NCBI RefSeq assembly: GCF_030160715.1
Contig: NZ_BSOW01000003.1
Span: 248,001-312,000, forward strand
Reading direction: 5' to 3'
DNA length: 64,000 nucleotides
Origin: Bradyrhizobium iriomotense
GTDB lineage: Bacteria > Pseudomonadota > Alphaproteobacteria > Rhizobiales > Xanthobacteraceae
Position numbers and translations under genes: made by a program. The first letter of the stretch is position 1; the number at the start of each line of letters is the position of its first letter. Below, in pieces: positions 44,744-54,431 of the stretch. The notes beneath the pieces are model-generated. The model had not been told where the DNA came from, searched no databases, and saw only the letters and a program-made list of their open reading frames with translations.

Positions 44744-45033
44744 GTGAATGGTCCGCGTTGACGGGCCGTGCGCGCGATCAGTTGGGAGACGGTGGCGCCT
44801 GCCAGCAACGCGAACATCCAGATACTGATCAACTTCAACCCGTCGCGCACGCTTCCCGCTTGCGGGAGCAATCCAAGCACGACGAGGCCCAGGCCGAGGT
44901 TGTCGGCCTTGGTGAGTGCGTGCAGGCGCGTCAATGTGTCGGGGAAGCGAAGAAGGCCGATGGTGCCGGCCAGGAAGAAAAACACGCCGGCCGACACCCC
45001 CACAATCGTCATGATGTCGCGCGCGATGCTCAT
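44740..45033 (-). CDS. mrpG: Mrp/Mnh cation:proton antiporter subunit G
   Basis: A 97-residue three-helix protein. The conserved loop is G-L-L-R-F-P-D-T-L-T-R-L-H-A-L-T-K-A-D-N-L-G-L, which marks MnhG. Its ATG shares one base with mrpF's stop and its own stop overlaps the next gene by four bases. It stabilises the Mrp complex. Confidence 0.88.
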   Translation of the reverse strand: MSIARDIMTIVGVSAGVFFFLAGTIGLLRFPDTLTRLHALTKADNLGLGLVVLGLLPQAGSVRDGLKLISIWMFALLAGATVSQLIARTARQRGPFT

Positions 45034-45308
45034 CAGCCGGGCCCATCGGTGTCGAGGCGGGACAGGCCTTTCTTGACGAAGGCGATGGACGCGAAGGTGG
45101 CGAGGAGCGCCAGGATCAATGCCACATCGACAGCCGTTGGAACGCCTGTCACGGCGCCAAGCAGCAGTAACACTGCGATACCTGCCGTTCCGATCAGTTG
45201 CGCCGCCATCATGCGGTCGGCATCTCCCGGCCCGCGCAAGATCGACACCAGCCCGAGTGCCAGTATCGCCAGGATCAAGCCGACTGCGCCGGTCAGGAAC
45301 TCAGTCAT
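45033..45308 (-). CDS. mrpF: Mrp/Mnh cation:proton antiporter subunit F
   Basis: A 91-residue three-helix protein starting at ATG 45308 within the end of mrpE (eight-base overlap). The family motif is S-I-L-R-G-P-G-D-A-D-R-M-M-A-A-Q-L-I-G-T, with D-V-A-L-I-L-A-L-L-A-T in the last helix. Confidence 0.88.
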   Translation of the reverse strand: MTEFLTGAVGLILAILALGLVSILRGPGDADRMMAAQLIGTAGIAVLLLLGAVTGVPTAVDVALILALLATFASIAFVKKGLSRLDTDGPG

Positions 45309-45822
45309 TGTAGAGGGCTCGTACCAAGGCCGCTTCTTCAGCGGCAAGATCGACCGCGACGGGTAGCGAGACGTCGAGGCAATGATAGATGATCCGTCCG
45401 TCCGCTTCCCCGGCTGGCACGGTGCCGGGCAGCAGGCTGGTGAGCGTTGTGAATACGTTCCGTCGCACGCCACGCGAAAGCCGGGTTGGATAATTCAAAA
45501 ATCCCGGCCGTAGCGGCAACCGGGGATTCAATGCGCGTCCTGCAACGTCGACTCCGGCGACAACCGAGTGAAACAGGAAAAGGAACGCCAGGCGTGCAAT
45601 GGCGAGGGGCGATCGGCGCGAGCTGCTCGGCTCGAGCAGGTGCATGCTTGTCCAGGTCGCGGCAGCGACCGCGGCCGCCGCCGCGGGTAGATCTCCGGGA
45701 TTGGCGCCGGCAAGCACGAGCCAAAGGCAGAGAAACAATGCGGCGCGCAAAATGGCAACTGGCCACATTCGTCTGACCGCAACAGCCGCGTGCTCCTCTC
45801 GATTGTCTGACTCCCCTTTCAT
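45301..45822 (-). CDS. mrpE: Mrp/Mnh cation:proton antiporter subunit E
   Basis: A 173-residue protein starting at ATG 45822. The frame is open far upstream, but that part is antisense to the RND adaptor. Two N-terminal helices (I-L-R-A-A-L-F-L-C-L-W-L-V-L-A-G and A-I-A-R-L-A-F-L-F-L-F-H-S-V-V-A-G) are followed by a cytoplasmic domain with T-L-L-P-G-T-V-P, H-C-L-D-V and an acidic E-E-A-A-L-V-R-A-L-Y end, as in MnhE. It is the first gene of the coupled mrpEFG-A'B-C-D operon. Confidence 0.82.
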   Translation of the reverse strand: MKGESDNREEHAAVAVRRMWPVAILRAALFLCLWLVLAGANPGDLPAAAAAVAAATWTSMHLLEPSSSRRSPLAIARLAFLFLFHSVVAGVDVAGRALNPRLPLRPGFLNYPTRLSRGVRRNVFTTLTSLLPGTVPAGEADGRIIYHCLDVSLPVAVDLAAEEAALVRALYND

Positions 45823-46113
45823 GTTGGCTTCCACGGTCGCCTCTGAATTGCATCGCAGGGTCCATCTGATGATTGCATCGTGCGCTGCCGGCGGAACCGG
45901 CGATATCGGGTGATTGCCTGATCGTGTCTGAGGAATTTCCCAAGGCACGAACCACGGCCAACCACGATTCCATCCGGCTGCACTGAGTAGATTTACCGAT
46001 GTTGACGGCGGATCGCCTCGGCAAAAATGCCGATGGCGACACCGGGACATCGCGCCCTGGGAATGACCGATTTGCCAGTAACATTTCACTCCCGGAACGG
46101 AAGAGCTCATGTC

Positions 46114-47217
46114 ATGCGCGGCAGGCGATCCATGCCTCGACACATCCGCACACTGGCGTTCGTGGCAGCATTCTCGCCAATGCTGGCGGGCTGCGGAAGG
46201 GAAGCCGAAACGAAAAATGAGCCGGCTCCGCGCCCGGTCCGTACCGCCACCGTCGAGAAGCGTGAGGCGCAGACGCCGTTGACCTTCACCGGCCGCATCG
46301 AGGCGGAGGACGAAGTGAGCGTCGCATTCAGGATCGCGGGACGTCTGCTCGCGAACGACACCAAGCTTGGGGATCGGGTTGAGGCGGGACAATTGCTGGC
46401 CCAACTTGAGTCGCAGAACGAGTTGAATGCGTTGCGGCAGGCAAAGGCGGCTCTGGCCGCGGCACAGGGTCAGTTGACGCAGGCGCGCAATCATTACGAA
46501 CGACAGGAGACGTTGCTGGCGCAGGGCTGGACCACGCGCGCGAACTTCGAGGCGGCGACGCAGGCGCAGCAAACCGCCCAGTCGCAGGTCGACGCAGCGG
46601 AAGCCCAGCTCAACTCCGCCCACGACCTCGTGGGCTTTACCGAGCTCAGAGCCGATGCGCCGGGCAAGATCACCGCGACAGGGCCATCGGCTGGCGAGGT
46701 TGTTCAGGCGGGCCAGATGATTGCGAGGATCGCGCGGCAGGACGGCCGCGACGCTGTATTCGACGTCCCTGCCCAAATGGTCAGGGCTGCGCCAACTGGC
46801 GTGCAGGTTACCGTCGGCCTGACCGACGATTCGAAAGTCACGGCGCAGGGACGTATCCGCCAGATCGCGGCGCAGGCGGATCCCGTCACCCGGACATTCG
46901 AGGTCAAGGTCGGCTTGACCAATCCCCCGCCGGCGATGCGGCTCGGCGCGACGGTCAACGGGCGCGTCGACACCAGCTCCGGTCCGGTGATCGACATACC
47001 AGCAACGGCGTTGACGCGGATGAACCAGCAGCCTGCCGTGTGGATCGTCGATCCCTCGACCAACACCGTCTCGGCGCGCAACGTCGATGTCCTGCGCTAC
47101 GACCAGGCGCAGGTGATTGTGTCGCAGGGGCTGGACGCCGGCGAGATCATCGTTACCGCGGGCGTTCAGGCCCTTCATCCGGGCCAGAAAGTGCGCGTGC
47201 TTGGGTCAGAGCCATGA
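46114..47217 (+). CDS. RND efflux periplasmic adaptor, lipoprotein
   Basis: A 367-residue membrane-fusion protein. ATG 46114 has GGAAGAG upstream; ATG 46132 is possible. The signal ends in a lipobox (S-P-M-L-A-G-C-G), so the mature protein is membrane-anchored by a lipid. Lipoyl halves lie around F-T-G-R-I-E-A-E-D-E-V-S-V-A-F-R and L-R-A-D-A-P-G-K-I-T, flanking a coiled-coil hairpin (A-A-L-A-A-A-Q-G-Q-L-T-Q-A-R). It overlaps the pump gene by four bases. About 290 bases separate it from the divergent mrp operon, with no gene seen. Confidence 0.87.
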   Translation: MRGRRSMPRHIRTLAFVAAFSPMLAGCGREAETKNEPAPRPVRTATVEKREAQTPLTFTGRIEAEDEVSVAFRIAGRLLANDTKLGDRVEAGQLLAQLESQNELNALRQAKAALAAAQGQLTQARNHYERQETLLAQGWTTRANFEAATQAQQTAQSQVDAAEAQLNSAHDLVGFTELRADAPGKITATGPSAGEVVQAGQMIARIARQDGRDAVFDVPAQMVRAAPTGVQVTVGLTDDSKVTAQGRIRQIAAQADPVTRTFEVKVGLTNPPPAMRLGATVNGRVDTSSGPVIDIPATALTRMNQQPAVWIVDPSTNTVSARNVDVLRYDQAQVIVSQGLDAGEIIVTAGVQALHPGQKVRVLGSEP

Positions 47218-50200
47218 CCGGGCTCAACCTCTCCGAATGGGCACTCAAGCACCGCTCGCTGGTCGTCTATGTCATGATGGTCGCCGTGATTGCGGGCGGC
47301 CTGGCGTATTTCCGGCTTGGCCGGAACGAAGATCCTTCCTTCATCATCAAGACCATGGTCGTCCAGGCGGCCTGGCCGGGAGCCACGGCCGAAGAAACGA
47401 TGAAGCAGGTCACGGAGCGGCTCGAGCGCCAATTGCAGGAGACGCCCCATCTGGATTTTCTGCGCAGCTTCACCAGAGCAGGTCTCACCACGATCTTCGT
47501 CAATCTCAAGGGGAGCGCGAGCGCAAAGCAGGTTTCTGATACCTGGTACGAGGTAAGGAAGAGCGTCGGCGATATGCGCCACACGTTGCCCGCCGGCGTC
47601 GTCGGACCGGGCTTCAATGACGATTTCGGCGACACCTTCGGCATTGTCTACGGCTTCACCAGCGACGGCTTCACGCAGCGGGAGTTGCGTGACCACGTCG
47701 AGGCGATCCGCTCCAGGCTGCTTCAGGTGCCCGACGTGTCAAAGATCGAGCTGCTGGGTGTGAACGACGAGGTGATCTTCGTCGAATTTTCCAAGCAGGA
47801 GCTTGCCACGCTTGGCGTCGATCGGGCGGCGCTGCTCGCTGCCTTGCAGGCGCAGAACATCGTGCGCCCCGCAGGGACGATAGAGACGGGTACGGAGAGC
47901 ATTTCCGTCCGGGTGTCGGGCGGCTTCCAATCCGAGCAAGATATCGCGAACGTCAATTTCTTCGCGGGCGGCCGCACAATTCGCCTGAGCGACATTGCGC
48001 AGGTGCGGCGCGGCTACGTCGATCCACCAGGGCCAATGTTTCGGATCAACGGTCAGCCCGCGATCGGGCTTGCGATCGCAATGCGCGATGGCGGCGACAT
48101 TCTGGCCCTCGGCAGGAACATCAAGAAGGCGATGACGGAAGTCACGGCAAACCTTCCGATCGGAATCGAACCCAGCCTCGTGGCCGATCAAGCGGTCGTG
48201 GTGGACGGCGCGATCAGTGAATTCATGACGTCGCTCCTGCAGGCAATCGCCATCATCCTCGTCGTGAGCTTCATCAGCCTCGGTGTTCGTCCCGGTCTCA
48301 TCATCGCGCTTGCGATCCCACTGACACTGGCAATCGTTTTTCCAATCATGGAGATCGCCCGCATCGACATGCAGCGGATATCGCTCGGCGCATTGATCAT
48401 CGCACTCGCATTGCTGGTCGATGATGCGATGACGACCACGGACGCGACGCTCAACCGGCTGGCGGAAGGCGATAGCAAGTTCGACGCCGCGACGTTCGCC
48501 TATCGTAGCCACGCCTTTGCAATGCTGGCGGGGACGCTGGTGACGATCGCAGGGTTCATACCCGTGGGATTTGCCGCCAGCTCGGCCGGCGAATACACCT
48601 TCTCGCTGTTTGCGGTGGTCGCGATTGCGCTGCTGGTGTCGTGGTTCGTAGCGGTTATCTTCACACCCTTGTTGGGTGTCGTCATCCTTGTTCCACCGAA
48701 GCAGAAGAGCACGGCGGCTCCGGGCCGGGTATTCCGTCTCTACCGGAGCTTTCTCGAGCGCGCGATGCGGGCAAATTGGTTAACGATTGCGATCTCGCTT
48801 GCGCTCTTTGTTGCGTCCGTTCTTGCGCTTCCGTTGATCCCCCAGCAGTTCTTTCCGTCGTCCGATCGGCCGGAGCTGCTCGTTGACCTCAGCCTGCCGC
48901 AGAACGCATCGATCTATGCGAGCGAGACGGCAGCAAAGCGCCTCGACGCGGTGCTGGCCGGCGATCCGGATGTTCATCATTGGAGCGCCAATGTGGGACG
49001 CGGCGCCATCCGCTTCTACCTGCCGCTCAACGTCGAGCTTCCGAATAACTTCTTTACCCAGGCGGTGGTCGTGGCCAAGGACGTGGCGGCGCGCGAGCGA
49101 TTGCACGCTAAACTCGAGCGCATCCTGGCGGAGGAGTTTCCGAACGCCGTCTCGGCGGTGTCGCCGCTCGGTCTCGGGCCGCCGGTCGGATGGCCGTTGC
49201 AGTATCGTGTGAGCGGCCCTGATGTGGAGCAGGTCCGGGAGATCGCGCTGAAAGTCGGGCAAACCGTGGCCTCCGATCCCCGCGCCAAAAGCGTCAACTT
49301 CGACTGGATGGAGCCGGACCGGAAGGTACGAATTCGCGTCGATCAGGATGAGGCGCGCCTGCTCGGCCTGAGCTCCCAAGCGATCTCCAGCGTGCTGAAC
49401 ACTGTGCTGACCGGCGCGACCGTGACACAGGTCCGGGACGACATCTATCTGGTCGACGTCGTGGCGCGGGCGATCGACGAACAGCGCGTTTCACTGTCCA
49501 ATCTGCGTACGCTCCAGGTGCCGCTGCCGGGAGGAAGGACGGCGCCGCTCAGCCAGTTTGCGACCTTCGAGAACCGACAGGAATATCCCTTAATCTGGCG
49601 GCGCGATCGCGTCCCGACCTTGACGGTACGTGCCGACATCAGAGGTGGGACGCTCCCGGGCACGGTGGTGGACGCATTGTCGCCCGCCATAGAGAAGCTG
49701 AAGAAGACGCTTCCCCCATCCTACGATGTGGCTGTCGGGGGCACCGTGGAGGAGAGCCAGAAATCACAGGCGTCCGTCATCGCCGTCGTGCCGATGATGC
49801 TGTTCGTCATGTTCACGGTCCTCATGATCCAGTTGCAGAGTTTTCCACGATTGCTGATGGTCGTGAGCGTGGCTCCGCTTGGAATGATCGGAGTGGTTGC
49901 CGCATTGCTGCTCTCCGGCAGGCCGATGGGATTTGTCACGATTCTCGGCGTTCTCGCCCTGCTCGGCATGATCAGCAAGAACGCCGTGATCCTCATCAGC
50001 CAGATCGAAGCGGAGCGCACGCAGGGCAAGGGGCCCTGGGAAGCGGCAGTAGATGCCAGCAGCTCCCGCTTTCGGCCGATTATGCTCACGGCGGTGTCGA
50101 CCGTTCTTGGAATGATCCCCATCGCACCAACCGTCTTCTGGGGGCCGATGGCCGTTGCGATCATGGGAGGGCTGCTGGTCGCCACCGTTCTGACGCTGGT

Positions 50201-50279
50201 CTTCCTGCCGACCTTGTATGTGACCTGGTTCGGGCGGGACGGAAAAGCGCAAGCCTCTGTCGAATCGCATCCGGCCTGA
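47214..50279 (+). CDS. RND efflux permease (HAE-1-type)
   Basis: A 1021-residue twelve-helix pump. It starts M-T-G-L-N-L-S-E-W-A-L-K-H-R-S-L-V-V-Y-V-M-M and keeps the proton-relay pair in helix four (L-L-V-D-D-A-M-T-T-T-D) and the late G-M-I-S-K-N-A-V-I-L-I-S-Q-I-E. Its loops differ from the AcrB-like pump at 29754-32912. It belongs to the shorter adaptor-lipoprotein RND group. No outer-membrane channel gene is adjacent. Confidence 0.88.
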   Translation: MTGLNLSEWALKHRSLVVYVMMVAVIAGGLAYFRLGRNEDPSFIIKTMVVQAAWPGATAEETMKQVTERLERQLQETPHLDFLRSFTRAGLTTIFVNLKGSASAKQVSDTWYEVRKSVGDMRHTLPAGVVGPGFNDDFGDTFGIVYGFTSDGFTQRELRDHVEAIRSRLLQVPDVSKIELLGVNDEVIFVEFSKQELATLGVDRAALLAALQAQNIVRPAGTIETGTESISVRVSGGFQSEQDIANVNFFAGGRTIRLSDIAQVRRGYVDPPGPMFRINGQPAIGLAIAMRDGGDILALGRNIKKAMTEVTANLPIGIEPSLVADQAVVVDGAISEFMTSLLQAIAIILVVSFISLGVRPGLIIALAIPLTLAIVFPIMEIARIDMQRISLGALIIALALLVDDAMTTTDATLNRLAEGDSKFDAATFAYRSHAFAMLAGTLVTIAGFIPVGFAASSAGEYTFSLFAVVAIALLVSWFVAVIFTPLLGVVILVPPKQKSTAAPGRVFRLYRSFLERAMRANWLTIAISLALFVASVLALPLIPQQFFPSSDRPELLVDLSLPQNASIYASETAAKRLDAVLAGDPDVHHWSANVGRGAIRFYLPLNVELPNNFFTQAVVVAKDVAARERLHAKLERILAEEFPNAVSAVSPLGLGPPVGWPLQYRVSGPDVEQVREIALKVGQTVASDPRAKSVNFDWMEPDRKVRIRVDQDEARLLGLSSQAISSVLNTVLTGATVTQVRDDIYLVDVVARAIDEQRVSLSNLRTLQVPLPGGRTAPLSQFATFENRQEYPLIWRRDRVPTLTVRADIRGGTLPGTVVDALSPAIEKLKKTLPPSYDVAVGGTVEESQKSQASVIAVVPMMLFVMFTVLMIQLQSFPRLLMVVSVAPLGMIGVVAALLLSGRPMGFVTILGVLALLGMISKNAVILISQIEAERTQGKGPWEAAVDASSSRFRPIMLTAVSTVLGMIPIAPTVFWGPMAVAIMGGLLVATVLTLVFLPTLYVTWFGRDGKAQASVESHPA

Positions 50280-50415
50280 GAACGGGCCCGTCGAGGGAAA
50301 TCCTGATCCACGACTAGGTAATCACCCGATATTCCCTACCGGTCCGAAGGCGCATGGTCGGAAAGCGCCGACAAGAGCCCATTGGCCAGGACGCTGCTGA
50401 CTGCGCGAGGCCTCC

Positions 50416-51849
50416 ATGACCGCGACGTCATCGATGCAAAAGCTTTCGCTGTTTGCGCTGACCGCGATGGTGGTCGGCTCGATGGTCGGCTCGGGCATCT
50501 TCTCGTTGCCGCGAACCTTCGGCATCGCAACCGGTCCGTTCGGCGCCATCTTTGCCTGGTGCATCGCCGGCGGCGGCATGTACACGCTGGCGCGTGTCTT
50601 CCAGTCGCTGGCCGAACGCAAGCCCGATCTCGACGCCGGTGTCTATGCCTATGCGAAGGCAGGATTTGGCGACTATCCCGGTTTCCTCTCGGCGCTCGGC
50701 TACTGGACCGGGAGCTGCATCGGCAACGTATCTTACTGGGTCCTGATCAAATCGACGCTGGGCGCGTTCTTTCCGGTCTTTGGTGACGGCAATACGATCA
50801 CCGCGATCATCGTCGCCTCGGTCGGGATCTGGCTGTTCCACTTCATGATCCTGCGCGGCGTGCAGCAGGCGGCGGCGATCAATACCATCGTCACGATCGC
50901 AAAGATCGTACCGATCCTGATCTTCATCGTCATCCTGATCTTTGCGTTCAAGGCCGACATGTTCCGCACCAACTTCTGGGGTGGCGAGGGCATGCCGGAC
51001 AAGGGTCTTTTCGACCAGATCCGTGCGACCATGCTGGTCACGGTGTTCGTGTTTCTCGGGATCGAGGGCGCCAGCGTCTATTCACGCTACGCCAAGGAGC
51101 GATCCGATGTCGGCACTGCGACGATCATGGGCTTTGTGATCGTCACCAGTCTCATGGTGCTCGTCACCATGCTGCCCTACGCGGTGCTTCCCCGCGCCGA
51201 AATCGCCGACATGCGGCAGCCGTCCATGGCCGCGGTGCTCGAAGCTGTGGTCGGGCATTGGGGCGCCGTCTTCGTCAGCATCGGGCTTCTGATCTCGGTG
51301 CTCGGGGCCTATCTCGCCTGGTCCCTGATCTGTGCCGAGGTGCTCTCGGCGGCCGGCAGGACCCGGGACATGCCGGCGCTGTTCGGCACCGAGAATGCGA
51401 ACAAGGTGCCCGCCGCAGCGCTGTGGCTGACGAACATTGTCGTCCAGCTCTTCGTCATCAGCACCTATTGGTCGCGGGACGCTTTTTCGCTGATGCTCAA
51501 TTTGACGAGCGTCATGAACCTCATTCCGTTTTTCCTGGTCGCCGCTTATGGGCTCCTGCTGGTCACTCGGGGCGAGACCTACGAGAAGCGCCCGGACCAG
51601 CGCAGACGCGACCTGATCTTCACCGGCATCGCCGTCGTCTACACACTGTTTCTGATCTATGCGGCGGGGATGAAATACCTGCTGCTGGCCGCCATTCTCT
51701 ACGCGCCCGGTACGGCTTTGTATTTCTGGGCTCGCCTGGAGCAGAAGGCAAAGGTCTTCAGGCCGGTCGAATGGATCATCTTTATTGTAGCCGTGATCGG
51801 TGCCGTGGTCGGGATTCACGGACTAGCCACCGGCTACATCACCATCTAG
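50416..51849 (+). CDS. arcD: Arginine/ornithine antiporter, APC family
   Basis: A 477-residue transporter with about thirteen helices, [16 protein letters not shown] in helix one, and [19 protein letters not shown] and [19 protein letters not shown] motifs. The arginine deiminase gene follows 28 bases later, which gives the substrate: arginine in, ornithine out. Its closest relative in the window is 38179-39618. No FNR/FixK-type TTGAT-N4-ATCAA box was seen in the 136-bp upstream gap. Confidence 0.88.
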   Translation: MTATSSMQKLSLFALTAMVVGSMVGSGIFSLPRTFGIATGPFGAIFAWCIAGGGMYTLARVFQSLAERKPDLDAGVYAYAKAGFGDYPGFLSALGYWTGSCIGNVSYWVLIKSTLGAFFPVFGDGNTITAIIVASVGIWLFHFMILRGVQQAAAINTIVTIAKIVPILIFIVILIFAFKADMFRTNFWGGEGMPDKGLFDQIRATMLVTVFVFLGIEGASVYSRYAKERSDVGTATIMGFVIVTSLMVLVTMLPYAVLPRAEIADMRQPSMAAVLEAVVGHWGAVFVSIGLLISVLGAYLAWSLICAEVLSAAGRTRDMPALFGTENANKVPAAALWLTNIVVQLFVISTYWSRDAFSLMLNLTSVMNLIPFFLVAAYGLLLVTRGETYEKRPDQRRRDLIFTGIAVVYTLFLIYAAGMKYLLLAAILYAPGTALYFWARLEQKAKVFRPVEWIIFIVAVIGAVVGIHGLATGYITI

Positions 51850-51877
51850 GCAAGATCATCCAAGCAAGGCAGCTCCC

Positions 51878-53140
51878 ATGGCAAAGCAAGCTTCGGACTC
51901 CTCCACTGCTTTCGGCGTGCATTCTGAGGTCGGACAGTTGCGCAAGGTGATGGTCTGCTCGCCGGGCCGCGCCCATCAGCGTCTCACGCCCTCCAATTGC
52001 GACACGCTGCTGTTTGACGACGTGTTGTGGGTCGACAACGCCAAGCGCGATCATTTCGACTTCGTGCAGAAGATGCGCGATCGCGGCATCGATGTGGTCG
52101 AGATGCACAACCTGCTCACCGAGACCGTCGCCATCCCCGAGGCCAGGAAATGGATTTTGGACAACCAGGTCGTTCCCAACCAGGTCGGCCTCGGCCTCGT
52201 CGATGAGCTGCGTGCCTATCTGGAAAGCCTCAAGCCGCGCGATCTCGCGGAAACGCTGATCGGTGGCGTGTCGACCTACGATTTTCCGGACGCTCACGGT
52301 GGCGAGATGCTCAAGCTGGTCCGCGAGGCCGCGGGCATGACCGAGTATCTGCTGCCGCCGCTGCCGAACACGCTGTACACGCGGGATACGACCTGCTGGA
52401 TCTATGGCGGGGTCACCCTGAACTCGCTCTATTGGCCGGCTCGGCATGAAGAGCCGATCCTCGCCACGGCCATCTACAAGTTCCACCCGGACTTTGCGGG
52501 CAAGGTCAACGTCTGGTGGGGTGATCCGACCCAGGATCATGGACTTGCCACACTGGAAGGCGGCGATGTGATGCCGATCGGCAAGGGCAACGTGCTGATC
52601 GGCCTCAGCGAGCGAACCTCGCGGCAGGCGATCAGCCAGCTTGCGGCGGCCTTGTTCAAGAAGAAGGCGGCGGACCGCGTGATCGTGGCCGCGATGCCCA
52701 AGCTCCGCGCGGCGATGCATCTCGATACAGTGTTTACCTTCGCCGATCGCGATTGCGTGCTGATCTATCCCGACATCGTCGACACCATCACGACGTTCTC
52801 CTACCGGCCAGCGAACAATTCGGTCGGCCTCGAGCTTCGGAAGGACGACAAGCCGTTCGTGCAGGTCATCGCGGAAGCACTGGGCCTGAAGAAGCTGCGC
52901 GTCGTCGAGACCGGCGGCAGCGCCTATACGCGCGAGCGTACGCAGTGGGACAGCGGCGCCAATCTGGTCTGTGCGTCGCCCGGCGTCGTGTTCGCTTACG
53001 ATCGCAATACCTATGCCAACACCTTGCTGCGCAAGGAGGGCATCGAGGTGATCACCATCGTCGGGGCGGAGCTCGGCCGCGGCCGGGGCGGCGGTCATTG
53101 CATGACCTGTCCGATCACGCGCGACGCGGTGGACTACTAG
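51878..53140 (+). CDS. arcA: Arginine deiminase
   Basis: A 420-residue enzyme converting arginine to citrulline and ammonia. The nucleophile Cys408 is in G-G-H-C-M-T-C-P. Other active-site regions are T-R-D-T-T (Asp), L-E-G-G-D-V (Glu/Asp) and A-M-H-L-D-T-V-F (His/Asp). Length matches bacterial ADIs. It follows arcD on the same strand. Ornithine carbamoyltransferase and carbamate kinase, the later arc enzymes, are not in this window. Confidence 0.93.
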   Translation: MAKQASDSSTAFGVHSEVGQLRKVMVCSPGRAHQRLTPSNCDTLLFDDVLWVDNAKRDHFDFVQKMRDRGIDVVEMHNLLTETVAIPEARKWILDNQVVPNQVGLGLVDELRAYLESLKPRDLAETLIGGVSTYDFPDAHGGEMLKLVREAAGMTEYLLPPLPNTLYTRDTTCWIYGGVTLNSLYWPARHEEPILATAIYKFHPDFAGKVNVWWGDPTQDHGLATLEGGDVMPIGKGNVLIGLSERTSRQAISQLAAALFKKKAADRVIVAAMPKLRAAMHLDTVFTFADRDCVLIYPDIVDTITTFSYRPANNSVGLELRKDDKPFVQVIAEALGLKKLRVVETGGSAYTRERTQWDSGANLVCASPGVVFAYDRNTYANTLLRKEGIEVITIVGAELGRGRGGGHCMTCPITRDAVDY

Positions 53141-53170
53141 GCGGGCAGACGTGAGGGCTCGATGCACCGG

Positions 53171-53189
53171 GGCGGAGTGTGGTTCCGCC
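53171..53189. terminator. Hairpin downstream of arcA
   Basis: GGCGGA (53171-53176) and TCCGCC (53184-53189) form a 6-bp stem around a 7-base loop, 31 bases after the arcA stop. No U-run follows, so it is only a candidate transcription stop. Confidence 0.3.
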
Positions 53190-53515
53190 GCCGCAGCCAA
53201 AGGAGCTTGTTGGAAGGCGTTTTAGTATCTGTTGCATTGATGTTGAGCGCCGTTCGCGACGGAGTTGGCACGAACTGCATAGTCTTACGCTCCCTCGGAC
53301 TTCATCTCACATATTCGAGATTACAATCGGCATAGAGTACTACTTGGTAGTGTACCCGGTCCGGCGGTGTATAATCACGCAAGCCCGAGGGCGCGGGTCC
53401 TGATCCAGAGATCATCATCCGGCGTAGCGTCGACGGGGCAGGGAGCGGCTCGCGCGTTCGAGACTATTGACGACTCGGCATCGCGTTTCGATGCCGGGAG
53501 CCGCTCAAAGAGTGA
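53190..53515. other. Intergenic stretch upstream of sensor kinase
   Basis: No gene is visible in the remaining 326 bases between arcA and the kinase. A TATAAT at 53371-53376 is a fair -10 candidate for the kinase transcript, although no good -35 stands 17 bases upstream. A small dyad, ACTAC-TTG-GTAGT, lies at about 53340-53352. The tract is more AT-rich than its surroundings. Confidence 0.35.
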
Positions 53516-54334
53516 GTGCGTAACGTGAAGCTGCATGGCTCCCCCACCTGCGAGTCGCGTAGGACCAGCGTCAGGGAATGGCTGCCGACTGGTTCGGAAG
53601 GCGGGCTCGCCGACGTCCATCCGAACGCCAGCCTGGTGTCCCTCCAGGAGCGCATCCAGCAGCGGATCGCGTCTGATCTTCACGATTCGACCTGCCAGCA
53701 TCTGATCGCGGCGAGCCTCGGCCTGATGCGCCTTCGCACCTGCCTGAACGACCAGGCTGGTGCAGCGCGGCTATGTGACGAGATCGATGCCTCGATCGAC
53801 GAAGCTCTGCGGGAGATCCGAGCGTTTGCTTATTTGCTGCATCCGCAGAATCTGACCGTTGACGGTCTGAAAGCGACGATCGAGCGTTATTCGCGCGGAT
53901 TTGCCGCGCGGACATCCCTTCATGTCACGACCAGGATTTCGCCGGACATCGATCGCCTGTCGCGCGACAAGCAGCATTCGCTGCTGCGGGTCATCCAGGA
54001 GGCTCTCACCAACGTCTTCCGGCATGCGAAGGCGACGGAGGTGAAGATCGCCGTCGCCTCGAGCGGCAGTCATTTTCAACTGACGGTCAGCGACAACGGG
54101 CGGGGCTTTCCGACTGATCGCGCGAAATCCGGCACGAGGACTGTCAGGATGGGTGTTGGGATTCCGGCCATGCGGGCCAGATTGCAGCAGATCGGGGGCA
54201 CGCTTGATATCCAGTCCGACTCTGTGGCGCGACATTCCGGCACCACATTGCTGGCGGTGTTCCCGCGCGATTTCGTTGGGAGCAAACGCAGGAAGGCCAC
54301 GACAGTCGTGAGAGCCCACGCAGGCACATCGTGA
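53516..54334 (+). CDS. NarL-type sensor histidine kinase without sensory domain
   Basis: A 272-residue protein starting at GTG 53516, directly after an in-frame TGA at 53513. A HisKA_3 dimerisation domain holds the phospho-acceptor His56 in R-I-A-S-D-L-H-D-S-T. The HATPase domain has Q-E-A-L-T-N-V-F-R-H-A-K-A-T, D-N-G-R-G-F and G-I-P-A-M-R-A-R-L-Q-Q-I-G-G. There is no membrane helix or PAS/GAF domain, so any signal must come from another protein or the cytoplasm. Two NarL-type response regulators follow on the same strand. Confidence 0.82.
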   Translation: MRNVKLHGSPTCESRRTSVREWLPTGSEGGLADVHPNASLVSLQERIQQRIASDLHDSTCQHLIAASLGLMRLRTCLNDQAGAARLCDEIDASIDEALREIRAFAYLLHPQNLTVDGLKATIERYSRGFAARTSLHVTTRISPDIDRLSRDKQHSLLRVIQEALTNVFRHAKATEVKIAVASSGSHFQLTVSDNGRGFPTDRAKSGTRTVRMGVGIPAMRARLQQIGGTLDIQSDSVARHSGTTLLAVFPRDFVGSKRRKATTVVRAHAGTS

Positions 54335-54431
54335 TGGAAGAAGACTGATCACCGGTAGCAGGGAAACGTCGCCTTTTCGCGCTTGGCGTCTCGAGCTGCC
54401 ACCGTGTCAAGGAACTTTGGAGTGCTCTGCC

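Noticed and set aside
45823..47178. Long N-terminal extension of mrpE
   Set aside because: The extra part lies opposite the RND adaptor gene and lacks family similarity. MnhE proteins are about 160-175 residues.
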